From positions 5,084,001 through 5,148,000 of the forward strand of contig NZ_CP150235.1 in assembly GCF_037974355.1 (NCBI RefSeq): a DNA stretch of 64,000 nucleotides. The letters run 5' to 3'. The DNA is from Paenibacillus sp. FSL R5-0517. GTDB taxonomy: Bacteria; Bacillota; Bacilli; Paenibacillales; Paenibacillaceae. The notes below the pieces were generated by a model. That model was given only the letters and a program-made list of their open reading frames with translations, did no database searches and was not told where the DNA came from. Shown piece by piece: positions 17,500-26,647 of the stretch; position 1 is the first letter of the stretch, and each line of letters starts with the position of its first letter. Position numbers and translations under genes: made by a program.

Positions 17500-18804
17500 C
17501 TAACGCAAGAGACGATAACGGTTACTAGGCCTTCCGCGCCTTGTATTCAGCTCATTGCCAGCAATTTCGGCCAGTGCAAAAGCAGTAAGACTGCCCATAA
17601 TACGTTGTACGTGCCTGATGGTCATGGAGAGCCCTGAAGCCAACTCACCGGCTGTAAATTCTTCTTTGCCCATTCGGCGTATGTAGGCCTTTATTTTCTG
17701 GAATGTACGAATACTGACGCCTGCCTTGTTCAATTGTTCCAGCAATTCAATATCACTTGAATAAGTTTCGTAGGATAATTCGTGGTCTTCTCCTGCCGCC
17801 TCGACAATGGTTCCATCCGTCTCATAGATAATAATCCGTCCAGCCTCATCATCCTTGGCGTACTGAATAGCTTTACGTGCATGTCGTTCGGCATCAAATG
17901 CCGTCTCCCCGAACCCAATCCCGCCGAAGGAAGGCAAGTCTGTATCCAGCTCCAACTGTTGCATGGTCGAATGCAGTGAATCCATACTACGGGCCATCAC
18001 ACCTCTCGAACCATACATCAGGTACCTTCCGGTGCCGTCCTGATGAAGTGATCCATCAATTTGTTCACAGTGTCGCAGCAGCACTCCCTTGATCTTCAGC
18101 TCCATATACTGCAACTGATACCGCTCCGTCGACAGTTCTCCCGCTTCATGTAATCGATCAATCTCAATCATGAGCACACCTATCTGACTATCCTTGAACG
18201 CTGAACTGCGAATCTGTTCTATTAACATACGTACGGCTTGAACCGTTTCCTGCTTGGTTGAATCAATTTTGAAGACGGGTACCCCGCGTTCCACCAGACC
18301 TTCATACACCGCGTACAGACAGGTAATCGCTGCTTTGGTAATCCCCTCTTGCCAATGCCGCACGTGAAACCCGATCATTTCTTCCACATCGTAATCGATG
18401 GAAAACACGTATTTACGTAATTGCTCCTGTGAGATATTCAGCTCTTCCAGACTGTCCATCAACCCCCAGCTCTCGTTGTCCGTCATATCAATGGAGATAT
18501 CTTTCACCGGACTGTCCAAGGTGTAAATGGCCTGAAGCATCGCCTTATACAAGCTGGCCCCAGTAGGAGGGCAGTATATCGCATGTTCTTTTTCCGAAAG
18601 TTCAGCCTGAGCACTCAGATAAGGAATCGGCCCCGTAAATACCCATCCGTGTACATTCTCCCGACTTCGTCTAATGATGTCTCCCGTTTCTCTTGCATGT
18701 TCATAGGCATATGGCTCGTAGCTCGCCCCCAGATTGTGTCCCTGCAACGCACGCATGGTTCGCTCAATGGATGGCCTCGGCCCTACGATTCCGATTCGAT
18801 ACAT
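17500..18804 (-). CDS. Transcriptional regulator with degenerate GGDEF-like domain and C-terminal HTH
   Basis: A 434-residue cytoplasmic protein with AAGGAGGGG before the ATG. Residues 1-110 resemble a Rossmann-like sensory domain (MYRIGIVGPRPSIERTM). The middle part (about 210-335) has a nucleotide-cyclase-like pattern without a GGDEF signature: GRYLMYGSRGVMAR and FGGIGFGETAFDAERHARKAIQYAKDD. The last 75 residues (EFTAGELASGLSMTIRHVQRIMGSL) form a helix-turn-helix. It therefore probably binds DNA in response to a ligand but makes no cyclic nucleotide. Its position upstream of the AbgT/amidohydrolase pair suggests it controls them. I do not know a characterised homologue. Confidence 0.65.
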   Translation of the reverse strand: MYRIGIVGPRPSIERTMRALQGHNLGASYEPYAYEHARETGDIIRRSRENVHGWVFTGPIPYLSAQAELSEKEHAIYCPPTGASLYKAMLQAIYTLDSPVKDISIDMTDNESWGLMDSLEELNISQEQLRKYVFSIDYDVEEMIGFHVRHWQEGITKAAITCLYAVYEGLVERGVPVFKIDSTKQETVQAVRMLIEQIRSSAFKDSQIGVLMIEIDRLHEAGELSTERYQLQYMELKIKGVLLRHCEQIDGSLHQDGTGRYLMYGSRGVMARSMDSLHSTMQQLELDTDLPSFGGIGFGETAFDAERHARKAIQYAKDDEAGRIIIYETDGTIVEAAGEDHELSYETYSSDIELLEQLNKAGVSIRTFQKIKAYIRRMGKEEFTAGELASGLSMTIRHVQRIMGSLTAFALAEIAGNELNTRRGRPSNRYRLLR

Positions 18805-18959
18805 CTACACCCCTCCTTCTCTCACGCCACAATTCAACATAGATCATATCGCTCCGAATGTTCCGTGGGTTATAAGTCTTAATTATATACAGAACCGACG
18901 ATATAACAAAACAGATTACAGTTCGCTTAAAGTCCATCTTTTTTCATTTAATCGTAAAT

Positions 18960-18997
18960 TTTACATATAGTTAATCCATTTCATACATTGGTTTAGC
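18960..18997 (+). promoter_or_regulatory. Candidate Pho box upstream of the alkaline phosphatase gene
   Basis: Four TT-A-type hexamers lie at near-helical spacing: TTTACA (18960), TTAATC (18971), TTCATA (18980) and TTTAGC (18992). PhoP of Bacillus binds TTWACA-like repeats about 11 bp apart. Only the first is a close match. Confidence 0.35.
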
Positions 18998-19063
18998 ATT
19001 GGTTGTATACACTGGGCTCAGGATACAAAACAAACTATACATATATTCTAGGAGGATGCATTC

Positions 19064-20716
19064 ATGTTAAACCGTTTTAATGTCCGTGCAGCCAAAATGA
19101 TGCTCGCGGTGACAACAATTGTTACAGCTACACTCGGAGGAGGAAGTGCAGCGTGGGCTGTGGAAGACACCACCTCAAAGACATCTGCATCACCGATAAA
19201 AAATGTGATTATTCTCATTCCCGACGGCATGGCTAACGATGCCACTGCTCTGGCTCGTTGGTATAAGGGCTCGTCCCTGACGCTGGATTCCATGGCAAGC
19301 GGCATGGTTCGTACACACTCTGCAGATGCGCCGATTGCGGACTCGGCTCCTGCTGGAACTGCTTTTGCAACAGGCTACAAATCGCATACCGGATTCGTCG
19401 GTGTACTGCCGGACAAAGCTACGATGCCTGGGCAAAAGGCGATTGCGCCTGGAGACGCAAGAAAACCGGTCGCTTCTGTACTGGAGGCTTCCAAACTAGC
19501 TGGCAAAGCAACCGGTATTATATCCACATCCGAGATTATGCACGCCACACCCGCGGACTTCTCTGCTCACTACCCGGATCGGAAAAACTATGATGCCCTC
19601 AGTAAACAACAAGTCTATAATGGCATGGATGTTGTGTTGGGCGGAGGTAGCAAATACCTTGAGCCTGCGGGTCGCCAAGACGGCGAGAATCTGGTTTCGT
19701 CCATCAAAGCACTGGGTTACGATTACGTCACTACACCGGCTGCAATGAAAGCATCCGATTCGAACAAGCTGTGGGGGATGTTCGCACCAGCGGGCATGGC
19801 TTACAATATGGACCGTGATCCAGCGAAGCAACCAAGTCTTGCTGAGATGACATCCAAAGCGATTGAAGTTCTGTCCAAAGACGAAGACGGCTTCTTTCTG
19901 ATGGTTGAAGGTAGTAAAGTAGACTGGGCAGCTCATGCCAATGATCCGATTGGTATTATCAGTGATGTGCTGGCTTTTGATGATGCCGTAAAAGTAGCCA
20001 TGGATTTTGCCAAAACGGATGGAGAGACTGCGGTTGTGGCTGTAACTGACCACCAGAACGGTGGACTCACGATTGGTAATGCCTCCACAACTGGCACATA
20101 TGATAAAGAGCCGTTGTCCACATTTATCGGACCTTTGAAAAAGGCCAAACTGACAGGTGAGGGTGTTGAAGCGAAGCTAAATGCCAAGCGTACAAACATC
20201 AAAGCAGTGATGAAACAATACTATGGCATTACCGATCTGACTTCCAAGGAGATTGCCACAATTAAAACGGCTGAGCCGGGTAGTCTTAACTATGCAATCG
20301 GTCCAATGATCAGCAAACGGGCAGGGATTGGTTGGACAACCGGTGGTCATACAGGTGGAGATGTCGTACTTTACACGTATGCTCCCAACAATGACCGTCC
20401 ATTCGGGGTAATCGATAACACGGATGTCGCCAAATATATGGCACGTGTACTGGATCTCGATCTGGACAGCGTGAACAAACAATTGTTTGTACCTGCCAAA
20501 CAGGCATTTACAGCCAAAGGCGCAACATACAAACTGGATCTCACTGACGCCAAAAATCCAAAGATCCTCGTTACCAAAGGCAACACCAAGCTGGAACTGC
20601 AAATCTATAAAAATATTGCACTGGTGAACGGCAAAAAGAAAGCTTTGGAAGGTGTCATTGTCTATAACGGTTTAGAGGCATTTGTACCACAAGGTGCAGT
20701 GGATCTCATTCAATAA
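19064..20716 (+). CDS. Secreted alkaline phosphatase with C-terminal wall-type domain
   Basis: The 550-residue precursor has a signal peptide (1-32, ending AWAVE) and AGGAGG before the ATG. The catalytic domain follows the alkaline phosphatase family: NVIILIPDGM with the metal ligand Asp54, DSAPAGTAFATG with the nucleophile Ser94, ATPADFSAHYPDR, VEGSKVDWAAHANDP, TDHQNGG and GGHTGGDV, which supply the remaining zinc and magnesium ligands. It should release phosphate from organic esters outside the cell. The last 80 residues (FVPAKQAFTAKGATYKLDLT... AFVPQGAVDLI) resemble a copper-amine-oxidase-like stalk domain, the type also seen at the N-terminus of the 9422 protein. It may serve as a wall anchor. 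A possible Pho box lies upstream. Confidence 0.9.
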   Translation: MLNRFNVRAAKMMLAVTTIVTATLGGGSAAWAVEDTTSKTSASPIKNVIILIPDGMANDATALARWYKGSSLTLDSMASGMVRTHSADAPIADSAPAGTAFATGYKSHTGFVGVLPDKATMPGQKAIAPGDARKPVASVLEASKLAGKATGIISTSEIMHATPADFSAHYPDRKNYDALSKQQVYNGMDVVLGGGSKYLEPAGRQDGENLVSSIKALGYDYVTTPAAMKASDSNKLWGMFAPAGMAYNMDRDPAKQPSLAEMTSKAIEVLSKDEDGFFLMVEGSKVDWAAHANDPIGIISDVLAFDDAVKVAMDFAKTDGETAVVAVTDHQNGGLTIGNASTTGTYDKEPLSTFIGPLKKAKLTGEGVEAKLNAKRTNIKAVMKQYYGITDLTSKEIATIKTAEPGSLNYAIGPMISKRAGIGWTTGGHTGGDVVLYTYAPNNDRPFGVIDNTDVAKYMARVLDLDLDSVNKQLFVPAKQAFTAKGATYKLDLTDAKNPKILVTKGNTKLELQIYKNIALVNGKKKALEGVIVYNGLEAFVPQGAVDLIQ

Positions 20717-20754
20717 TTGATAGAACCAACGGAACGAACGGAGATTATACGATT

Positions 20755-20787
20755 TGGCTGCCGAATATCTCGGCAGCTATTTTATTG
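20755..20787 (+). terminator. Terminator of the alkaline phosphatase gene
   Basis: Perfect 8-bp stem GCTGCCGA/TCGGCAGC followed by TATTTTATT. Confidence 0.8.
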
Positions 20788-20879
20788 TTTGCTGATAAGG
20801 AGTAGGTTCCTGGTAGCACCTATCGTATAATGAACGTAACCAAAATACATATCATGCAAGAAAAAGGAGAAATTCACCC

Positions 20880-21245
20880 ATGTTGATCAAATTAAACTGG
20901 ATCACGCTGAGGGTCAGTAGTTTGGAAGCTTCGCTCAGGTTCTATCACGACATGCTCGGACTTCCCATTCAGCGCAGATTCGAAAGCCGCGGAAGGCAGA
21001 TTGCCATGCTCGGCATGGAGAATGAAACCAAGCTGGAACTGATTGAGGGCAGTGAATCCGTTCTTAAACCAGAGGCTGGCGTGTCGATCGGGTATGAGGT
21101 GAACTCGCTGGATGAAGCGATGGAACGACTGGCAGAGCTAAATATTCCGATTGTACGCGGCCCCATCCAGCCCAATCCGCATCTACGGTTTATTTACATT
21201 ACAGATCCAGATGGCTTCGAGGTGCAACTCGCAGAGCATGTCTAA
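20880..21245 (+). CDS. VOC (glyoxalase-like) family protein
   Basis: A 121-residue protein with an AAGGAG site before the ATG. It shows LNWITLRVSSLEASLRFYHDMLGLP at the start and RFIYITDPDGFEVQLAEH at the end, the two ends of a glyoxalase-type VOC domain. The Glu in FEVQLAEH fits the conserved metal-ligand position. It is probably a cytoplasmic lyase or detoxification protein; the substrate is unknown. It differs clearly in sequence from the VOC protein at 820-1203, so they are not a recent duplication. Confidence 0.85.
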   Translation: MLIKLNWITLRVSSLEASLRFYHDMLGLPIQRRFESRGRQIAMLGMENETKLELIEGSESVLKPEAGVSIGYEVNSLDEAMERLAELNIPIVRGPIQPNPHLRFIYITDPDGFEVQLAEHV

Positions 21246-21254
21246 TTTAGGCGA

Positions 21255-21282
21255 TTGTGATAGGAGTGTGCCTATCACGATA
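21255..21282. terminator. Hairpin after the VOC gene, possible terminator
   Basis: Perfect stem GTGATAGG/CCTATCAC with a 6-nt loop lies between converging genes. There is no T tract, so its role as a terminator is doubtful. Confidence 0.35.
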
Positions 21283-21359
21283 ACCAGTTGTTTGTACATG
21301 TGTGCAGTCAAACCTGTATGCCCCCCTCCTAGGGCAGCGTAAAACGTTATTGTGTCTGT

Positions 21360-22583
21360 TTACAGCTTCATGCGGCGCATCAGCGGCACACCTATGCGAT
21401 TCAGCAACCGATCAAGCAGCATCCAGCACCAGCGTCTGCCCCATGGAAGGTGGCGCTCATACACAGCCGAATACTCAAAATCCGCCACAGCACCCCGATT
21501 GCGCTTAAACTGAGCTGCTCCCGCGCTCTCATGCAACAGATGGCCGTTCTCCCGAGCCTGTCTGATCAGACAGGCGGATAACATGCGGTATAGTCCGACG
21601 GACTGGGACACCGCTGTATCGTAACCGAACAACGGTGTTGTCATGATTCCATTTCGGCAGAAATAACCCATGACCGCGTCCAAGCGCCCCTTCTTTCGCA
21701 GTCCATACAGCCTGAGTGTTCCTGATGCCATCGCAGCAGCAATGAACCGTTCGGTGAACTGCGGATTGTGATAGGAGTATTTTTCGAGATATAACCGCTT
21801 GTACAACTCTACGATTCGCGGAATATCTGCATCTGTCATTTCTACTTCGGAAACAAATTCATACTCGTGCTTGGCCAACAATTCGTAATCCCTCTTCAAG
21901 AGCCAGCGCGATTTTGAGTTGCCAAAATTCGGATCATTCGCTTGGTACAGATAGATCTGTCGGCTCGGAATCAGTCGACACCCCACTTCGGTTAGCCTCG
22001 CCGTCAGATCGGGATGAAGTCCCGAACACAAGGAGCGAAATACAATGACGTGCTCCGGGTATCTCTCTTGTACTACTGCAAGCAAACATTCTGCCTGTTC
22101 ACCGGACATGGCTGGATAGAGATTGGTGGACAACAGCCAGTTGTTCACATGCACGACTTTGTTAATCTGTGATTGCTTCATTCCCCAACCGATTAGACTG
22201 AGCAGCGCACTAAGGCCTTTTTCCAACACGGGTTTCTGCAACATGCTCAATTCCTGCTTCGCGTAACTCACGTAATGCGTATATGGCGAACAGACGTAAG
22301 CATTATCATACTCTGCATCATTCACCGTCAGTGGAATAACGAGATCGTCGATCCGGGCGAGCAGCACTGTGGTCTCCACGTTGGACATATAACTCCGGGA
22401 CCCTTGCTGCAAGATGGGTTCCAGATAAGCTCTGGCATATCTGCCGTCCTCCGTATCGGGCCAGTCCATGTCTTTGAACGAATGCTGATCATAAAGACGC
22501 ACACGTTCGATGCAATTGTCATTCCTAACCTCATATGTATGTAGATCGCAACCCGATCTGTCGTTCCCTGCTTTATTCTTCAA
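21360..22583 (-). CDS. GNAT/FemAB-like acyltransferase, function unknown
   Basis: A protein of 407 residues if the TTG at 22583 is used, which has GGGGGAG 7 nt away; an earlier in-frame TTG at 22622 has no site. The C-terminal half (about 230-380) has a GNAT-like course: DYELLAKHEYEFVSEVEMTDADIPRIVELYKRLYLEKYSYHNPQFTERF, then LYGLRKKGRLDAVMGYF and LYRMLSACLIRQARENGHLLHESAGAAQFKRNRGA. This resembles the FemAB/BioF2-type double-GNAT proteins. The N-terminal half is novel to me. It ends with a basic, hydrophobic tail that could touch the membrane. It may transfer an acyl or aminoacyl group, but the substrate is unknown. Confidence 0.5.
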   Translation of the reverse strand: MKNKAGNDRSGCDLHTYEVRNDNCIERVRLYDQHSFKDMDWPDTEDGRYARAYLEPILQQGSRSYMSNVETTVLLARIDDLVIPLTVNDAEYDNAYVCSPYTHYVSYAKQELSMLQKPVLEKGLSALLSLIGWGMKQSQINKVVHVNNWLLSTNLYPAMSGEQAECLLAVVQERYPEHVIVFRSLCSGLHPDLTARLTEVGCRLIPSRQIYLYQANDPNFGNSKSRWLLKRDYELLAKHEYEFVSEVEMTDADIPRIVELYKRLYLEKYSYHNPQFTERFIAAAMASGTLRLYGLRKKGRLDAVMGYFCRNGIMTTPLFGYDTAVSQSVGLYRMLSACLIRQARENGHLLHESAGAAQFKRNRGAVADFEYSAVYERHLPWGRRWCWMLLDRLLNRIGVPLMRRMKL

Positions 22584-22786
22584 CCTTTTACTCCCCCATA
22601 AGGTAACATCATCTGTACACAAACCATATAGCTATTCATACTCCTTTTCGGTCGACAGAGCTGCTTCCCACTCTCAATCATATAGAAATGTTCGATACTT
22701 CCAGCCTGCAACTGATCCACTCTGGCTCTCTGGCTTATATACCTTTTACTCCATTGAATTCACTACTCAACCTTGGATTCTCTCAT

Positions 22787-23473
22787 CTAGCCTCTTTGGG
22801 ATAATCGCTCTGCCAGCTGACGATAAGCCAGACCATCTTCTCTCTCGTTGACTTCATCTTCATCCATCTTAAGCCAGTAGTCCGCATCCAGCAGTTCTGC
22901 CATGTCTAACCGCGTAATCTCTGCACATTCGGAATGTTCACACACTGCAATCATCGGCTCAGGACTGTCGTCCCAGTTGTACCCGTTCACGATGGCATGA
23001 AGGAGTACAGCTGAATTCAGTGCACGGATTTGGGCAGCCGCCTTGTCTGGAGACTCCTCGTACAAAATTTCATCGACAACACTTTGTTCCGCCTGGGTCA
23101 GCTTGAGTCTGACTGCTCCTTGAGTGTCCAGTAACATGTCTGCGATATCCGGGTTACGTCTGGCTGCGTTCCAGGCACTAGCCTGAATTCCATGGGGAGC
23201 ATCCAGTTTGACTCCATGTTCAATCAATAACGGAATGGCTTCAAGCTGCTTGAACTTCACCGCTTTTTTCAGCGCGGTATCCCCTTTGTCCTCTAGTTCC
23301 AAGTCAGGACCTGTTTCGAGAAGACAACGGATCGCTTCAATCGGCATACGATTTGTCAAAAAGAGCATCAGCGGTGTACGCCCGCGATCATCCTGTTCGT
23401 TGATATCCAAGACACCGACAGCTTCTCTGACTTGCTCCACATCTTTGGATTTGCTAATCTCCACCCAATTCAT
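22787..23473 (-). CDS. Ankyrin-repeat protein with DUF4274-like C-terminus
   Basis: This 228-residue soluble protein carries about three ankyrin repeats in residues 20-125 (DINEQDDRGRTPLMLFLTNR, DLELEDKGDTALKKAVKFKQLEAIPLLIEHGVKLD). A different C-terminal domain then follows: LNSAVLLHAIVNGYNWDDSPEPMIAVCEHSECAEITRLDMAELLDADYWL. The YNWDD and following His/Cys pattern resembles DUF4274. TGGAGA precedes the ATG. Such proteins occur among immunity genes of bacterial toxin systems, but here no toxin is linked. Function remains unknown. Confidence 0.65.
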   Translation of the reverse strand: MNWVEISKSKDVEQVREAVGVLDINEQDDRGRTPLMLFLTNRMPIEAIRCLLETGPDLELEDKGDTALKKAVKFKQLEAIPLLIEHGVKLDAPHGIQASAWNAARRNPDIADMLLDTQGAVRLKLTQAEQSVVDEILYEESPDKAAAQIRALNSAVLLHAIVNGYNWDDSPEPMIAVCEHSECAEITRLDMAELLDADYWLKMDEDEVNEREDGLAYRQLAERLSQRG

Positions 23474-23611
23474 AGTTCGTTCTCCACCATCCTCTTCACA
23501 CTCTACACAACACTGTATCGGAAAAAATTGTCGGCATCAACTTATACTCCAGATGAAAAAAGCCCGTCCAGCACGATAAATACGCACAGACGAACTTTCA
23601 ACAATCTGGTA

Positions 23612-25090
23612 TTAAAGTTTATTCTCCACGGAAGATGCCTGATGATCCGAGACTAACTCATTCAGGTTCACAATCAGCTGCTCCAGTTCTCCGAAGCTCT
23701 CCACCATCTTCTGTGTTAAGTTACGCTGTTCTTCCATGCTCGCCAGAATCTCTTCTGCCGCTGCACTGGATTGCTCCGTTACACTCGAAATCTCGGAAAC
23801 CTCATTCACTACTCTAGTAGAAGATTCCTTCATTGTTGCCGAACTCGTCTCAATATCTGTCGCTTGATTCAACACATGCTGAGAGTTGCTGTTGATCGTA
23901 CGGAACACTTCGTCTGCCGTCTGCACGCTGTCTCTTCCTTGTTGTAAGGATAGACGAATACGTTCGAAGCGATCTGTTAGTGCCTGCGTTTGTCCTTTTA
24001 ACCGAGACAGGATGGTTGAAATATCACTCGCGGATTGACCCGAGCTCTCGGCCAGCTTGCGCACTTCCTCGGATACAACCGCAAATCCGCGTCCATGCTC
24101 GCCTGCACGAGCCGCTTCAATGGCTGCATTGAGCGCAAGCAGGTTGGTCTGAGTTGCGATATCCGCTATACTGTTCAGCATAAGCGTCATGGATTCACTT
24201 TCCTCATTGAACTTTTGCATGTCACTCGCCGTTGTATTGATCGTTTCATATAAGTCTTGCATCTGACTGTTCAGTTGGTTCAGATGTTCGCTTCCTGTTT
24301 GCGTGCTCGTTGCCATACTTGCAGACACCTCTTTCATCTGCTGGGAATACAGCGCAACATCCTTAATATGCTGATCCGATACGGATAAGGATTCCGAAAT
24401 TTCCGCCACACTGGTCGCCTGGAACTCCACACCCTTGGCAACCTCACTGAATCCCAGGGTCACTTCATGGGTAATGGAACCTGTTGAATCCACCTTTTGC
24501 TTCAATTGATCTGTATAACGAGACAGCCCGCCAACAGACTCCTTGACCCGTTCAAGCATCGTTTCCACCCGGGTCCGCGACGCTTCGACCTCGCTCCATC
24601 TTTTTTCACTTTCATGAAAGAGCTTTTGGTTCAGATAGGACACCATCAACAAGATTCCACCCGCAACGGCGAATAGTCCTACATTAATTGCATTAGTTAC
24701 GAACTGATCCTGAGTTGTTGTAGGAATAATCCAAAGTTGAAGAATATTGTTCGCGAGCATAACCGAAAATCCGATGATAAACCATTTTTTGTTTGGATAA
24801 ATAAGCAAGATTGAAGAGATAAGCATAGCAAGCAGCGGTTCAACGCTTCCCCATCCGGCGAATACCCCGCACAACGAGATGAGCACCGTGTTCACCCAAG
24901 GAATGAGATGAATATGCTTCTTTTTGGCGTTTGCGTATGCGAGCCAGATTCCATACAAGATCACAATACCGTTGGAAATAAATAATTTGGGCTCAATTAA
25001 AGCTACTGAAAATCCTACAATTAACACAACCCACAAAATGATGCTGATGATCTTGTTCCGTTTCCATATAATTTCGTCAATACGATTCAT
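23612..25090 (-). CDS. Methyl-accepting chemotaxis protein with a multi-helix membrane sensor
   Basis: A 492-residue protein from the ATG at 25090, preceded by AAAGGA. About six closely packed hydrophobic helices fill residues 12-165, with no extracellular loop long enough for a dCache or similar sensor. After a short coiled-coil linker, without a clear HAMP domain, comes the signalling domain. Its hairpin tip (IADIATQTNLLALNAAIEAARAGEHGRGFAVVSEEVRKLAESS) is the conserved CheA/CheW contact. Methylation-helix Glu/Gln pairs flank it. It probably senses a membrane-related or small diffusible signal and feeds the chemotaxis pathway. It appears monocistronic. Confidence 0.88.
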   Translation of the reverse strand: MNRIDEIIWKRNKIISIILWVVLIVGFSVALIEPKLFISNGIVILYGIWLAYANAKKKHIHLIPWVNTVLISLCGVFAGWGSVEPLLAMLISSILLIYPNKKWFIIGFSVMLANNILQLWIIPTTTQDQFVTNAINVGLFAVAGGILLMVSYLNQKLFHESEKRWSEVEASRTRVETMLERVKESVGGLSRYTDQLKQKVDSTGSITHEVTLGFSEVAKGVEFQATSVAEISESLSVSDQHIKDVALYSQQMKEVSASMATSTQTGSEHLNQLNSQMQDLYETINTTASDMQKFNEESESMTLMLNSIADIATQTNLLALNAAIEAARAGEHGRGFAVVSEEVRKLAESSGQSASDISTILSRLKGQTQALTDRFERIRLSLQQGRDSVQTADEVFRTINSNSQHVLNQATDIETSSATMKESSTRVVNEVSEISSVTEQSSAAAEEILASMEEQRNLTQKMVESFGELEQLIVNLNELVSDHQASSVENKL

Positions 25091-25321
25091 GCATACCCCG
25101 TCCTTTAGATAAAATAAGTTTACGATTGTAGGGCATACTCGCACTCACATCGGCCTCTTAATGGTTTGCTTCCGTGCATATTTCAACGCAACGCTCAGGC
25201 CACCGCCATAGTACAATGTTACTTCACAAATATGAAAGCAGCGCTACATTATGTATATCGGTATTCCGAATACAAAATTAAATATTAACTTTTATTTAAT
25301 ACGCTCCCGTATAAAAAAAAC

Positions 25322-25364
25322 ATAAAAAGCCCCCTTATACGCTGTTACGTACAAGAAAGGCTTC
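25322..25364 (-). terminator. Terminator of the pectate lyase gene
   Basis: On the minus strand, AAGCC...CTTGTACG pairs with CGTATAAG...GGCTT around a TAACAG loop, followed by a run of T interrupted by A. It lies 36 nt after the stop codon. Confidence 0.85.
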
Positions 25365-25399
25365 TTAGTCAATCGCTAATTGATTATCAAGATAATTAA

Positions 25400-26443
25400 T
25401 TATTTACCGAACACAAGTGTCGTATTGGAGGAGCCTGCATACTTGGTGACGAACTCACGCGCGTAGCTGGCGCTCTCTACCTGATAACTGTAATTGGAGC
25501 TTGGTCTCCAGTTCGTTTTAGGAGAAATCGGACTTGTCAGGGCTGGCGTACTGCCGCTATCCGTGAACTCTCCATTTCCCTTGTCATCCAGGATGCCGCC
25601 CTTTTCAGCGCCTGCACCAAAGTAGTTGTTTTCGGAATAAATCCGTGCTTTTTCACCAATAGTAATGGACTGATTAAAGTTGTTGGCATAGTTGTTTTTG
25701 AGATGGAAGTAACCGTATCTTAAAAGTCCAGGACCACGTACATACAAGTTTTCGAAGTAATTGTTGGACATCGTCACATGAGGGACGCCATTGTAACTGC
25801 TGTTACCATCATTCGGATGACCGAGGATAACGCCATACTTATGGTTTGCAAATTTGGAATTGCTAATCGTAATATAATCGGCGCGGTCACCGATATACAG
25901 CAGTTTGTCCAGATCACTACCGCCAGAGCTGTAGCTGTGACCCGCAAACGTTACATGATCGATCCAGTAATTGGAGCCTGAAGTGATATACATCTGGATA
26001 TCATCATTGGCATTAATATTGGAAGCGTGTTCAAAAGTCAGATTCTGAAAAATTACATTGCTTGAACTGCTTGTGGATCTGAAATGAATATTCGTTAATG
26101 TATGTTTGCCAAAGGAACCTACCAGTGTCTTGTTCGCTCCAAACTCAACCTTTTGCAACGTAGAGGAGGAAATATTCTGTTCAACGACGACAATTTTGGC
26201 CGTAGAGCCCGCCATGTGTGTTCTCAGGTCATTAAGATTACTAACATAAACCACCTGACCGTTTTTACCACCTGTCGTAGCTGACTTGGATACACCATTT
26301 TCATTCTTGGCACTGCCTGCAAAACCAGTCAATCCGTTTGTACCTGTGTTTGGATAACTGGCCGCACCATATGTAGACGGGGCTGTGGAGACAGTTATCA
26401 ACAATAGAGTTATAGCGAGTAACAGCATCGAAAATTTCTTCAA
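25400..26443 (-). CDS. Secreted pectate lyase (PL1 family)
   Basis: A 347-residue precursor starting at the TTG at 26443, which follows AAAGGATGG; the longer frame has no site and no signal peptide at its start. The signal peptide ends near STYGAAS. The mature part is a parallel beta-helix typical of PL1: TGGKNGQVVYVSNLNDLRTHM at the start, NANDDIQMYITSGSNYWIDHVTF, where Asp residues bind calcium, and VRGPGLLRYGYFHLKNNYANNF near the C-terminus. VRGPGLLRYG corresponds to the conserved RxPxxR-like region, here with a variant sequence. It should cleave polygalacturonate by beta-elimination outside the cell. The gene is alone between its own terminator and that of the anti-sigma gene. Confidence 0.85.
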   Translation of the reverse strand: MKKFSMLLLAITLLLITVSTAPSTYGAASYPNTGTNGLTGFAGSAKNENGVSKSATTGGKNGQVVYVSNLNDLRTHMAGSTAKIVVVEQNISSSTLQKVEFGANKTLVGSFGKHTLTNIHFRSTSSSSNVIFQNLTFEHASNINANDDIQMYITSGSNYWIDHVTFAGHSYSSGGSDLDKLLYIGDRADYITISNSKFANHKYGVILGHPNDGNSSYNGVPHVTMSNNYFENLYVRGPGLLRYGYFHLKNNYANNFNQSITIGEKARIYSENNYFGAGAEKGGILDDKGNGEFTDSGSTPALTSPISPKTNWRPSSNYSYQVESASYAREFVTKYAGSSNTTLVFGK

Positions 26444-26572
26444 AATTTCACCATCCTTTATAATATTATCCTTAAAGACAAATCGATTATATCGTGTAAC
26501 TTCGGCTGTGACAATACAAAAACTGCAAAAAGACAACAATTCTCACTTTTATGCAACAGCAGATCAGATATC

Positions 26573-26628
26573 GTGAAAAAACAAAAAAAATGAGATGAAG
26601 TCATAACCATTGCCATGACTTCATCTCA
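26573..26628 (-). terminator. Terminator of the sigma/anti-sigma operon
   Basis: A perfect 14-bp stem (TGAGATGAAGTCAT/ATGACTTCATCTCA) is followed on the minus strand by a long T-rich tract. Confidence 0.9.
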
Positions 26629-26647
26629 ACCATCGATCCTATTTTAT

